Source: RYN-428 sp035551995 | GTDB taxonomy: Bacteria > Planctomycetota > Phycisphaerae > Tepidisphaerales > Tepidisphaeraceae | Assembly: GCA_035551995.1 (NCBI GenBank) | Contig: DASZME010000065.1 | Span: forward strand, 1 to 64,000 | Direction of reading: 5' to 3' | DNA length: 64,000 nt | Part shown: positions 52,564 to 61,977 of the stretch, in pieces | Position numbering within the stretch: position 1 is the stretch's first letter | Layout of the letters: each line of letters starts with the position of its first letter | Program-made: the position numbers and the translations under genes | The notes under the pieces: model-generated | What the model saw: only the letters and a program-made list of their open reading frames with translations | What the model was told of the DNA's origin: nothing | Databases searched by the model: none

Positions 52564-55335
52564 TTAGCGATTTTTCTTTTTCTTTGCGCCGGGGGATAAA
52601 TTGCCCGTGCCGTTGATTAGTTCTTTGAGCATTTGTGGATCGAGGCCGTCGATCAGGCCCGATTCCTGCAAGGCTTTGGCGAATAACTCCGGATTCAACC
52701 TGCTCATTTCCTCCGCCGATGACACGCCGCCGAGCTTCTCGAATAAGTCGATTATCGCCGCCGATGCGTCGGGCTGAAAAAAACCACTCGACCCGAATCC
52801 GATCGGCGCAGCGTCGAAGTCCTCCTCGTCGTCATCATCATCATCATCATCATCGAAATCGTCGTCGTCGTCGTAATCATCGTCATCGCCGAACATTTCA
52901 AATGGAGTCTCGCCGCCGAATGAAGTTCGGCGTTGGGGCTTGTCGATGGCGACGACGTACTTATTGGCCTCATCCCGCTCGCCCAGAAATTTCACCGCCG
53001 CCCGCTCCTGCTTGATAATTTCCGCGATGACTTCTTCGCCGAGCCTGGACGAGGACTCGGGGCGTTGGCCGACGTCATTGTCAGCCTCGGTTGAGATGGC
53101 GTCGATCAAAGCCATGTCGTTGGCGGCGACCGCGATTTCCGTCGCGGCTCGAAGGCATTGATAGCGTCGCCGAACGGCCCAGATATACATGCCTTGAGCG
53201 CGGAGAAGGAGGAAACGGGCCACCGCGATTCCCGACGCCGATTCCAGACCGGCTCCGGCGGCGAGATACGCCTGGCGCCGATCGTGACGCGTCAGCGCCA
53301 TCGCGCCGATCGCCAGCAGGTGGGCCGACGCGACCCGGCACGGCCGTTCCCCGATCGCCGAGTTGATCGGAGCGTTCCATTCGTTTGGATAAAACGCGGT
53401 CAAGCTGAGATCCCGGATGAGAATATAGCTTCGCGCGGCGGCGTCGGCGGCGATCAGCGGTTCGAGGGCTCGGGGCTGCGGAAGATGGGGCCATTGTTTT
53501 GGCTCCCTCATTCTCGAATTGTCCAAAATCATCTTCATCAGCATGTGGGCCATTGCCGGTCCGACCCGCTCGGCAAGCTTTTGCGCCGCCGATGTCGCCG
53601 TCGCGGCCCCGTCGGGGCGCAGGGAGTGAAGGGCGGCGCGGAGCGCTTCGAGTAACGCCGGTCGGTCTCCTTCGCGCATAACCGCCATGGCGTCGAGTTC
53701 GGCGATATCCTTCTCGACAAGATGCGGCTTGCCGTCCTTAAAATGCCGGAAGGTCGCGAGAAGGGTGAGCCGCACCCGCGTTTTGCGAACTTCGGGATTC
53801 ATCGCGTCGATGGCTTCGGCGTCGGCCAGATACTTCAGCGATAACGTCAGCGCCTTTCTCGCTTCGGCGAGCATTGACAGCAGCAGCGGCGCCCGGGGAT
53901 CGTTGGGCAGCGTTCGCCGCCACACCTCGGCCATTTCCTGCAACTGTTTTTCCGGCGCCCTCGATTTTTCCAGCCACTCGCGCCACTTCACGAAGGTTGC
54001 CGCATCGGGCCAGAGTTCCGACGCGCGGCGATAGGCCCAGTGGGCATCGATCGATTTACGCACCGTTTCGGATTCGACCGTCGGGGCAAGGGCGGCGATC
54101 TCGGGCGGTTGGTCGCCGTACATTTCCAGAAGATCATCCACGCGATTAGGCAGATTTTTTTTCGCCAGCGCCAGAGTCTTTGCCGGGGTTTCCCTCAGCA
54201 CGTTGGCCATTCGCCGGTAGATCACGGCCGCTTCTTTCCCGTTGGCGGCGAACATTTTCTCGGCGACGCCGTGCTGAAGAAACCGCTCCCAGAACACCAC
54301 CGCGCCCAACTGCGAGCGCGACGCCTCGCTACCCATGGCCGCCAGCCGCCAGTAATAGGCGTTCTTGCGCGCCCGCCCGAGGATATCGCCAATTTCCCGG
54401 AACGGCACATGGTTGATCATGCAACTGACGCTGATGTGTTGTCGCAGCCGTTCAAAAAGATCCGGGCGCGCGGCATTGCACGCCTGAATCGTCCCTCGGA
54501 TCGTGCGGATGAGGTGCGGGAGATCGTAGGTCGTATAGGCCGATTCTAATTTATCGAGCGCTTCGCGAAATGCTTTTTGGTCGCAGATCACGCGCTGGCG
54601 AATGGCGGCGGCGATGCCGGTCGGCGCCTTGGCGGGGCTTGGATCGAGGAGCGTGAGCAGGCCTTGCGACAACCGCCGCACGGCGGCATCCGGCGCGATG
54701 GCGTCCAGTGATTTTCTGCACGCCTCGTCATCGTTGCGATAAAAGGCCGCCAAGGCGCGAATGAATAATTTCCACCCGGCCAGCGGACTGCGGCGGGAGA
54801 CCTCGGGCAATGCAACCTGTTGCTCCGTCATCGGGCCCGCGGTGGCCGCCTGAAATACGGTCCAAACCGCCGCCGCGGAAACCCGCAACGGATGGTCCGG
54901 CGGCAGCGTCTGGCAGTTCACCAGTTTCGGCAAGTCCACCAGATGGCGCCGAAGAATCGATTCGATCGCCTCCCGTATCTCCGGCGTCACACCCGGCTGG
55001 GCAAGCGGCGCCACCAATTCGTCGATGTTCCCCTCTTCCGCCACCGCACGCAGTTGCAGACCCGAAAGAGCCGCTCGATGCGAAGGAAAACGCTCCCCAA
55101 CTAGCTTGATTAACGTGCGAGCGTCTTCAACAGCTCCTTTGGCCTGAAACTGGCCGATGCGCGCAACATATGCATCCACAAGAAGTTGCTCTGACTCGGC
55201 GGACTTAAGACTCTTGTGATTTTCCTTGGCCAGCTCCACCGCCTGCTTGCATTTGTCGGCGGATAGCAGCTGGCGCACCGTTTTCGCGGCGGCAGATCCA
55301 TTGCTCGTCTCGACACTCCCTTGCAATTGATCCAT
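52564..55335 (-). CDS. Large helical-repeat (TPR-like) protein heading the Hsp70 cassette
   Basis: 923 aa from ATG 55335. Nearly all predicted helix, with TPR-like patterns (KCKQAVELAKENHKSLKSAE, HLLAIGAMALTRHDRRQAYL). Near the C-terminus is an Asp-rich run (GDDDDYDDDDDFDDDD and following, coded by a GAT/GAC microsatellite at about 52815-52890). The tail ends in GAKKKKNR. No catalytic motif. As the first gene of the cassette it may recruit clients for the DnaK-like chaperone. Not a family I can name. Confidence 0.8.
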   Translation of the reverse strand: MDQLQGSVETSNGSAAAKTVRQLLSADKCKQAVELAKENHKSLKSAESEQLLVDAYVARIGQFQAKGAVEDARTLIKLVGERFPSHRAALSGLQLRAVAEEGNIDELVAPLAQPGVTPEIREAIESILRRHLVDLPKLVNCQTLPPDHPLRVSAAAVWTVFQAATAGPMTEQQVALPEVSRRSPLAGWKLFIRALAAFYRNDDEACRKSLDAIAPDAAVRRLSQGLLTLLDPSPAKAPTGIAAAIRQRVICDQKAFREALDKLESAYTTYDLPHLIRTIRGTIQACNAARPDLFERLRQHISVSCMINHVPFREIGDILGRARKNAYYWRLAAMGSEASRSQLGAVVFWERFLQHGVAEKMFAANGKEAAVIYRRMANVLRETPAKTLALAKKNLPNRVDDLLEMYGDQPPEIAALAPTVESETVRKSIDAHWAYRRASELWPDAATFVKWREWLEKSRAPEKQLQEMAEVWRRTLPNDPRAPLLLSMLAEARKALTLSLKYLADAEAIDAMNPEVRKTRVRLTLLATFRHFKDGKPHLVEKDIAELDAMAVMREGDRPALLEALRAALHSLRPDGAATATSAAQKLAERVGPAMAHMLMKMILDNSRMREPKQWPHLPQPRALEPLIAADAAARSYILIRDLSLTAFYPNEWNAPINSAIGERPCRVASAHLLAIGAMALTRHDRRQAYLAAGAGLESASGIAVARFLLLRAQGMYIWAVRRRYQCLRAATEIAVAANDMALIDAISTEADNDVGQRPESSSRLGEEVIAEIIKQERAAVKFLGERDEANKYVVAIDKPQRRTSFGGETPFEMFGDDDDYDDDDDFDDDDDDDDDEEDFDAAPIGFGSSGFFQPDASAAIIDLFEKLGGVSSAEEMSRLNPELFAKALQESGLIDGLDPQMLKELINGTGNLSPGAKKKKNR

Positions 55336-55476
55336 GGCGTTTACCCGCAACTCCGTCCCATAATATTCATAGGTTAGACGGATCTCGGTTCGCGATCAAA
55401 TCCAATCCCCGCTCGCGCCAGTTTTCTTTCGGCGCGACGGCAAGCGGAGCGCGAAATTAACCGCCCGGCAGTTCCA

Positions 55477-57996
55477 CTATGACTGAGTGCGACTGGACGG
55501 CGGCTGGGGGGCGAACTCCAGATGTGTCTGCGCCTGGCTCTGATCTTTAGGACCCGGCGCCGTCGCCTGGATCAAAACCGGGATCGGCGAGCCGATAGGT
55601 TGGGAGCCAAAGTGAATGTGCAGCACGCCGTCGCTCTGTCCGCGATCGAGCGAAAGCGGGTCGGCGTGTATGTTGAAGTGATCGCTCCCGGCGGGCAAGA
55701 TCAATTCCACCCTCACCGCCTGGTCGAGCAGCGCTTTGGCCCGCTGAACATGCACCGTCAGATCGGTCTGGCCGCCGGGGACGGCGAGGACCGAAGGCTG
55801 ATCGAGCCCGACGTTGATGAGCGGCGCGGTCGCGACGGAAACAAACTGGTCATTCGGCTCGACCGAGCTAAAGCTGACGACGTGTTCGCTCCCGTCGAAG
55901 TCTTTGACGGTTCCGGTCAGCGCGATAACCGCCCGGCTTGTCCTGCCAAGCTCCATTTCGCACGCGAGGCCCACCCAATAATCGAACGAATCCGCGCCGT
56001 CCGGAATCACCAGCTTCGGACCCCACACGCCTTGCAGATGGCGAATTTGCCGGTCGGCGAGATCGACGGTGATTGGACCGACGAACCCGCCGCGGTCCAG
56101 CGAATATCGGCGGTGAAAAATTGACCCGCAGGGAACAAACGGATGCTCATACACGCCGATTTCCTTGAACGGCGTCACCATCGCCACGGCAAGAATCACG
56201 TCTTGCATCGGCGCCAGTTGCGGAGCGGCAAAAAAGGCGGCATGGGTGAGCGGAGCGCCCGCCACGTCGGCGGTTCCGCGCACGCGCAGGTGACTGACGG
56301 CGATTTTCGCGTACGGCGCGGCCGTCAGCTTGACCAGGGCGGTCGTCTGACGAGCGGGAATGATGGCGTTGTCGGCGGTCACGCCGTCGGGTAAGCCGTC
56401 GAGCGTGAGCTGGACCGGCCCGGCGAACCCGCCGAGGCGCTCGACCTCGACCTTGAGCGTTACCGGAGGCGGCGGTTTTTTGGCGGTCGCGTCAGCGGGG
56501 GAATCGATGGGACGCGGCAGGGTGATGGCGTCGGCGCTCAGCGTGAGCCAAAAGTCCGGCGGGGGCGTCGCGACGTGCAGGCGGTACGCGAATTCTTTTC
56601 CGCCGCGCGAGGCGAAGCGATCTTCAACGCGAATGTAGTAAATGCCGTCGGCCGGCGCCTTGAACGCAAGCCGGGAGTCGGGCTGCCCCGAGGCGCGGTC
56701 ATCGTTGCGAAAAAGCTGCTTGCCCGAGGCGTCTTCGACCGACAGAACCGAATCCAGCGGGCTGCCCAATCGACCGGCCCACAAATCCATGTCAACCGGC
56801 TGGCCTTTTTTCGCGTCGATCGCCCAGTAATCGACGTCGCCGGGATGATCGATCCGGCCATTGAGGATCACGGGAATCTCCACCGGCTTTACGTCTGTCG
56901 GCCGATCGTTGGGCTCGACTTCCAGAACCTCCGGCAAGTCGTCCACCGCAACGCGGATTGCATTGGCGGGATGGCCGTTCTGATCGAATTGAATGAGGCG
57001 GAATCCGCCCGACGCCACGGGCGAATCGCCGCGGGACGATTCCGGCAAAAGGTTGGCGCCGTCGGGCAACTGCAGGTCCTGAGCGTTTGCCGTCAGAGCG
57101 TGGCCAAAGAGATCGAAGTGGACGCGCGATCCCCGGCGTCCGCCAAGAGGATAGATATGATCGACGCAAGGATCGGCCGAAATGGTCAGGCGATAGACGT
57201 AGTTTTGGAGGCCGCCGTAGGCGACGTCGTGAATGCGAACCTGATAGATTCCATCGGCGCCCGCCGTGAAATGCAGCCGAGGATCGCCGTCGGCGCGAAC
57301 CAACTGGGCGGCGACGGGCTTGCCCGCCGGATCGGAAATCCGCAGTTCCGCGTCGAGCGGAGAGCCGAGCCTTTTGGCGCTGACGTCGCAGGTAATCCGC
57401 TCGCCGGCGCCGGCGTGAAACGTCCATACATCGACGTTTTCGCGCGGAAAAATCCGCCCGTTGATCGTCACCGGCAATTTCACCCGCACCGGCCCGGCGC
57501 CTTGCGTTTCCCGCTCGACCACTTCCGGCAAGTCGCCGATGACAAACGGCATCGCGGAGGTCGCGCCTTGCGATGTCCAGGCGCGCCATCCGCGCAAGCC
57601 GGCCTCGGCGTCCGGCGCGATCTTGATCGTGCAGGCATAATCCTTGGGATAATCCTCGGCTTGCTGGGAGGCCGGCTGGGGAATCAACGGCGATTCAAAC
57701 CAGATCGTATCGATCTGACGGATGGTAGCCGGCGCCTTGACGCCCGAACCGAGCATTTCAAAGCCCGCTTCCCCATGAAAAAAACACCCGCCGACGCGGG
57801 CTTCGACGGTCGTGCCGCGCTGTCCGCCGGCCGGGAAGATGTACTTGGCGACGGGCGGATTTCCAAAGGTTCGCGCGACAAAGAGCGCGAAGGCGAGCGC
57901 CGAACAAATCGACGCAATAGATCGCGTTCGGCTCCTTCTCCCTTGCCGGCGGAGGGTTGAGGGGGTTGGCGCGAAGGTGAAACGTAAAATCGTAAA
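55477..57996 (-). CDS. Secreted protein with PPC-like beta domains
   Basis: 839 aa if started at GTG 57996; a TTG at 58035 is possible and the start is uncertain. A signal-peptide-like segment, SIASICSALAFALFVARTFG, is followed by beta domains. At least two pre-peptidase C-terminal (PPC) type units are seen: VDVWTFHAGAGERITCDVSA with DPRLHFTAGADGIYQVRIHD, and VDYWAIDAKKGQPVDMDLWA with DSRLAFKAPADGIYYIRVED. The rest is Ig-like. Probably extracellular. Precedes the DUF1501 and DUF1549/1553 genes in chromosomal order, as commonly seen in planctomycetes. Confidence 0.88.
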   Translation of the reverse strand, partial: FTILRFTFAPTPSTLRRQGRRSRTRSIASICSALAFALFVARTFGNPPVAKYIFPAGGQRGTTVEARVGGCFFHGEAGFEMLGSGVKAPATIRQIDTIWFESPLIPQPASQQAEDYPKDYACTIKIAPDAEAGLRGWRAWTSQGATSAMPFVIGDLPEVVERETQGAGPVRVKLPVTINGRIFPRENVDVWTFHAGAGERITCDVSAKRLGSPLDAELRISDPAGKPVAAQLVRADGDPRLHFTAGADGIYQVRIHDVAYGGLQNYVYRLTISADPCVDHIYPLGGRRGSRVHFDLFGHALTANAQDLQLPDGANLLPESSRGDSPVASGGFRLIQFDQNGHPANAIRVAVDDLPEVLEVEPNDRPTDVKPVEIPVILNGRIDHPGDVDYWAIDAKKGQPVDMDLWAGRLGSPLDSVLSVEDASGKQLFRNDDRASGQPDSRLAFKAPADGIYYIRVEDRFASRGGKEFAYRLHVATPPPDFWLTLSADAITLPRPIDSPADATAKKPPPPVTLKVEVERLGGFAGPVQLTLDGLPDGVTADNAIIPARQTTALVKLTAAPYAKIAVSHLRVRGTADVAGAPLTHAAFFAAPQLAPMQDVILAVAMVTPFKEIGVYEHPFVPCGSIFHRRYSLDRGGFVGPITVDLADRQIRHLQGVWGPKLVIPDGADSFDYWVGLACEMELGRTSRAVIALTGTVKDFDGSEHVVSFSSVEPNDQFVSVATAPLINVGLDQPSVLAVPGGQTDLTVHVQRAKALLDQAVRVELILPAGSDHFNIHADPLSLDRGQSDGVLHIHFGSQPIGSPIPVLIQATAPGPKDQSQAQTHLEFAPQPPSSRTQS

Positions 57997-58153
57997 CACG
58001 GCTCGTTCCCAGTAACCGGCGCCTGATTCCCGCAACGGGCGCTCGCAAGCACGAATGCTTTACGCTCGCGCCGATCCTCTCCCCGCACAGGAGAGACGGC
58101 AAAGTTTTGACCCACATCGGACCCGTCGATCATGGGGCGAACATGCGGACCGC

Positions 58154-59491
58154 CTACAGCAACTCCCTGATAATTCTTCCGCGGTTGGTAATCGCGACGG
58201 GCCGGCCCTCGGGCGTCATGATTTCCTCGGCGGGATTGATGCCAAGCTGATGATAAAGCGTCGCGGCCAAATCTTCGGGACCGGTGGCTCCTTCATCCGG
58301 TTCTTCGCCCCATTTGTTGCTTTTTCCGACGACGCGCCCGCCGGCGATTCCGCCGCCGCCCACGCAGACGGTGAAGCATTTGCTCCAGTGGTCGCGACCG
58401 GCGTCTTTGTTGATCCGCGGCGTGCGGCCGAATTCGCCGGTCACGATGACCATCGTCTTTTGCAGCATCCCGCGGTCGCACAGATCGCGGAACAGCGTTG
58501 ACATCGCCGCGTCCAGCTGCGGAAGCAATTCGGTCTTCAGCACCGAAAAATTATTGTAATGCGTGTCCCAATTGGCGTGATCGATCGTCACGCAGCGCAC
58601 GCCGGACTCCACCAGGCGGCGGGCCATCAGGCACGACTGGCCAAGCGTGGTGCGGCCATACTCGTCGCGAAGCGAAGCCGATTCGCTGCCGATGTCAAAA
58701 GCGCGCCGGGCCGACGGAGAGGTCATCAATTCGACGGCGCGCTGCCCGAACGTGCTCACCTCACGCGCCGAGGCGTTCGACGCGATCTCCGCGGTCCGAC
58801 GATAGCGGTCCACGTGCGCCAGCAGTTCGTGCCGGTTTTCCACGCGATGCGAATCCAGCGCCATCGGGGGCGCCAGATCGGGAACGGCGAAGTTCGGCGC
58901 GTTGGGATCGGCGTCGATCGTGAACGGCACCGCGCTGGCGCCGAGATAGGCCGACCCCGCGCTGTTGTGCATCATCGGCAGACAGACATAGGGGGGCGCC
59001 GATCCGCGCGGTCCGAGTTTGTGGGCGATCATCGATCCATATGAAGGGAACTGATTGTTCGGCGTGAGCTTGGGGTTGAAACCGGCGCGTGTATCGTAGC
59101 CGGTCAGCATGTAATGATCGGCGCCGCCGTGGCCAGAGTTGCCGTGGGTGAAGCCGCGAAGGAGCGAGAATTTATCCATCTGTCCCGCGACGCGGGGAAG
59201 CAGGTCGCAGATCTGAATGCCCGGCGCCTTGGTGGCCATGGGGCGAAATTCGCCGCGAATATCGAGCGGCGCCTGCGGCTTCATGTCGAAGGTATCGATC
59301 GCGCTCGGCCCGCCCATGAGAAAGACGATGATGACCGAAACGTCCGAGGGGGCGGCGCCGTTGACGGCGGCCTGGGCCTGGCGCTGGAGCAGCATCGGAA
59401 GAGTGAGATGCACGCCCATCACGCCGGCGGCGCCCACGCGCATGAATTCACGCCGATTGATTTTATCGCAGTAGGGGCGATCGCTTTTCAT
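58154..59491 (-). CDS. DUF1501 family secreted protein with Tat signal
   Basis: 445 aa. The N-terminus NRREFMRVGAAGVMGVHLTL is a twin-arginine signal. Family motifs: IIVFLMGGPSAIDTFDMKP, LLRGFTHGNSGHGGADHYML, VTIDHANWDTHYNNF, VIVTGEFGRTPRINKDAGRD and GGGIAGGRVVGKSNK. DUF1501 proteins have a sulfatase/alkaline-phosphatase-like fold but no proven reaction. Paired with the upstream DUF1549/1553 protein, which lies 87 bp away. Confidence 0.94.
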   Translation of the reverse strand: MKSDRPYCDKINRREFMRVGAAGVMGVHLTLPMLLQRQAQAAVNGAAPSDVSVIIVFLMGGPSAIDTFDMKPQAPLDIRGEFRPMATKAPGIQICDLLPRVAGQMDKFSLLRGFTHGNSGHGGADHYMLTGYDTRAGFNPKLTPNNQFPSYGSMIAHKLGPRGSAPPYVCLPMMHNSAGSAYLGASAVPFTIDADPNAPNFAVPDLAPPMALDSHRVENRHELLAHVDRYRRTAEIASNASAREVSTFGQRAVELMTSPSARRAFDIGSESASLRDEYGRTTLGQSCLMARRLVESGVRCVTIDHANWDTHYNNFSVLKTELLPQLDAAMSTLFRDLCDRGMLQKTMVIVTGEFGRTPRINKDAGRDHWSKCFTVCVGGGGIAGGRVVGKSNKWGEEPDEGATGPEDLAATLYHQLGINPAEEIMTPEGRPVAITNRGRIIRELL

Positions 59492-59578
59492 ACGTTACTT
59501 CCTGAATCGCGCGGCCGAATCATGCTCCAATGCCGGGGGCGATTGCGCCCATCGATACGGGCCGACGCGCGCCGACGC

Positions 59579-61750
59579 TCAGTGATTGAACACGAATTCC
59601 AGCGTGTTCAACATACTCCACGCTAAATCTTCTACCGCCTTGCGCCGATCCGGTTGCCGGCGAATGTAATCGACGGCGTACTGCCGTTCATCGTCCGCCG
59701 GCGCGCGGCTCAGGAACGTGAGGTACAGTTCATCGACCAGCTTTCCGTCGTCCGGAATCGTTCGCGCCAGTTTCGCCACCGTTCCTGATTCATGCGAAAG
59801 TTTCGCCTGTATCTCCGATCCGTTCATCAGGTGCAGGATTTGCGAGACGCTGGCGCCGACGTTTCGCTCGCACTCGCACGCCGTTTTATGCACGGGCCGG
59901 CCGAACAGCTTGAGGAAGTAATGATGCACGTCGCTGTCCCAAAGCTGGATCGCCCGATCGCCGGCGGGAATGCCGGAGAATTTTTCGCCGACGCCGCTCG
60001 TCTGGCACACCGCGTCGAGCAGCACCTCGGCCGGCAGACGCTTGAACAGCGCCCGCGAATAATTTTGTTCGTCCTGCCCGTTGGTCGCGTTGGGCCGGGA
60101 TGAGCTTTGATACACCCGCGAAGCCGTGATGACGCGGATCAGTTTTTTCATGTCGAACTTGTCGTCGACCAGTTGCCTGGCCAGCGCGTCGAGAAGCTCG
60201 GGATTACTCGGCGGATTGGTCGCGCGAACGTCATCCACGGGTTCGACAAGTCCCCGGCCCAGAAGGTTCGCCACCATTCGATTCGCGAGGTTTCGGGCAA
60301 ACCACGGATTTTGCGGCGACGTAAGCCACTCGGCTAGCGCCGGCCGTTGATCGGTATCGGCGGCCTTCTCCGGCATCGCCGTCATCAGCGGATGCGCGAA
60401 GATCACCTGCCTGGTGCGCGGATTCTGAGCCGAAGCGGCGCCTTCCACTTCCAGCGCCTCTCCGTCGGCTTCCTTCTTGAAATTGACGTTCTGAAAATAG
60501 GCCGTCATGCCGTAGTAGTCGGTCGTGGACCACTGGTCGAACGGATGATGGTGACATTCGGCGCACGCGATGCGAACGCCGAGGAACACCTGCGAAACCG
60601 TCGCCGCGACGTCGCCGCGACGCGCGATGGCTTTATAAAACGCCGCCTGGCCGTTCTCGGCGATCGGGCCGTCAACGGTCAGCAACTCGCGGCACATCCG
60701 GTCGACGGGCTTATTCGCCGCCAGCGAATCGTGGAGCCATGTGTAATAGTTGAACGCCTCCCGATAGCCGAGCGCCTGGCGATCGACCCGCAGCAGATCG
60801 GCCCACTTCATCGTCCAAAAATCGACGTATTCCGGACGCGCCAGCAAGTCGTCCACGAGTCGCGAACGACGGTCCTCGCGCGCGTCGGCAAAAAAACGCC
60901 GAAGCTCTTTTGAAGTTGGTAGCGTGCCGATCAGGTCCAGGTAAACTCGACGGGCAAACTCGGCGTCGTCCGCAAGATCCGAAGGGATGATGTTCAGGCT
61001 CTTGAGCTGCGCATCGACCAGCGTATCGACGAAGTTAAACTCCGGCTGATCGGGATAGCGCTCAATTTTCTGCGATCGCGGAATCAGCGCGCGAAAGACC
61101 GCCATCTTCCCCATGAATCGCGCCATGATCGCCGCCTGGCCCGGCGTCTGGCCGATCGAAACCAAGCCTTCGTCGTCAACCTTGGCGAGGTTTTCATTGT
61201 TGGTCTGGAATTGCGCCAGATGGGTGACGTCGATGTCGTGGCCATCGGAATATCGAGCCGTCACGCGCAGTTGCCGGGTCGAATCGACGGCCAAAATCCC
61301 CTGAACCGGGTCCACATTGATCCGCTCGACGACCGGATCGGTCGGCTTCCCGAACGGAAGCCCCTCGGCGATCCAGCGCCGAAGCGTCTCATACTCCGGC
61401 GTTCCCGGCGCCAACCGCACCCCGCCCCCATGCGGAACCCGGCCGGAAGCTTTCATTAAAACAAGGCTGTGATCCGGCAGCGCCGGCGACACGCGCCGCC
61501 CTCTGCATTGCTTCACCAGCGCGTCATAATCAGCCTGTGGGTCATATCCGAAAACCGAAAGCCTGAATCCGTTTTGACCCTCGGCTTTTCCATGACAGCC
61601 GGCCGAATTGCATCCATACCGGCTTAACAACGGCGTAATATCCTGCTCGAAATTCATCGCCCGGCCGCTCTGAGCGGCCGAGGCCGAGAACGCCGCGAAT
61701 TGTACGATGAACGCAAACGCGAGCAGTCCCCACGCCACTCGCGGCGCCAC
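59579..61750 (-). CDS. DUF1549/DUF1553 cytochrome-like protein
   Basis: 723 aa from GTG 61750; no clear ribosome site, so the start is uncertain. A signal peptide leads to a heme-like C-N-S-A-G-C-H (CX4CH) with GKAEGQNGFRLSVFGYDP. An Ig-like BIG2 segment follows (about 145-230), then DUF1549 (FVDTLVDAQLKSLNIIPSDL, ARRVYLDLIGTLPT, a second motif ACAECHHHPFDQW) and DUF1553 (NPWFARNLANRMVANLLGRG, LSRAPADDE). Probably periplasmic and redox-active. Forms a pair with the DUF1501 gene. Confidence 0.93.
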   Translation of the reverse strand: MAPRVAWGLLAFAFIVQFAAFSASAAQSGRAMNFEQDITPLLSRYGCNSAGCHGKAEGQNGFRLSVFGYDPQADYDALVKQCRGRRVSPALPDHSLVLMKASGRVPHGGGVRLAPGTPEYETLRRWIAEGLPFGKPTDPVVERINVDPVQGILAVDSTRQLRVTARYSDGHDIDVTHLAQFQTNNENLAKVDDEGLVSIGQTPGQAAIMARFMGKMAVFRALIPRSQKIERYPDQPEFNFVDTLVDAQLKSLNIIPSDLADDAEFARRVYLDLIGTLPTSKELRRFFADAREDRRSRLVDDLLARPEYVDFWTMKWADLLRVDRQALGYREAFNYYTWLHDSLAANKPVDRMCRELLTVDGPIAENGQAAFYKAIARRGDVAATVSQVFLGVRIACAECHHHPFDQWSTTDYYGMTAYFQNVNFKKEADGEALEVEGAASAQNPRTRQVIFAHPLMTAMPEKAADTDQRPALAEWLTSPQNPWFARNLANRMVANLLGRGLVEPVDDVRATNPPSNPELLDALARQLVDDKFDMKKLIRVITASRVYQSSSRPNATNGQDEQNYSRALFKRLPAEVLLDAVCQTSGVGEKFSGIPAGDRAIQLWDSDVHHYFLKLFGRPVHKTACECERNVGASVSQILHLMNGSEIQAKLSHESGTVAKLARTIPDDGKLVDELYLTFLSRAPADDERQYAVDYIRRQPDRRKAVEDLAWSMLNTLEFVFNH

Positions 61751-61977
61751 GCCATGACGATCGGAATGTTGCCTGTATCCGGTGATTGCGCGCTCCGTGA
61801 AAGGACGATGGAGCGATCAAGCGGACGAAACGGCTTCGCCGACGCGGATCGCGACTCGCGATATATTGATGTAGTCGCCCGCCGCCGAATGCGTTGTCGA
61901 ATTGTGCTCGCTTGTCCCTCTTGCTCGATCGCGGTCTTCCGCGGTTCCAGGGGATCCGTTTTACGTCAAAACATCGC

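Noticed and set aside
61751..61977. Coding remnant between the sedolisin and DUF1549/1553 genes
   Set aside because: Short frames here lack starts and homology; treated as a promoter-containing spacer.
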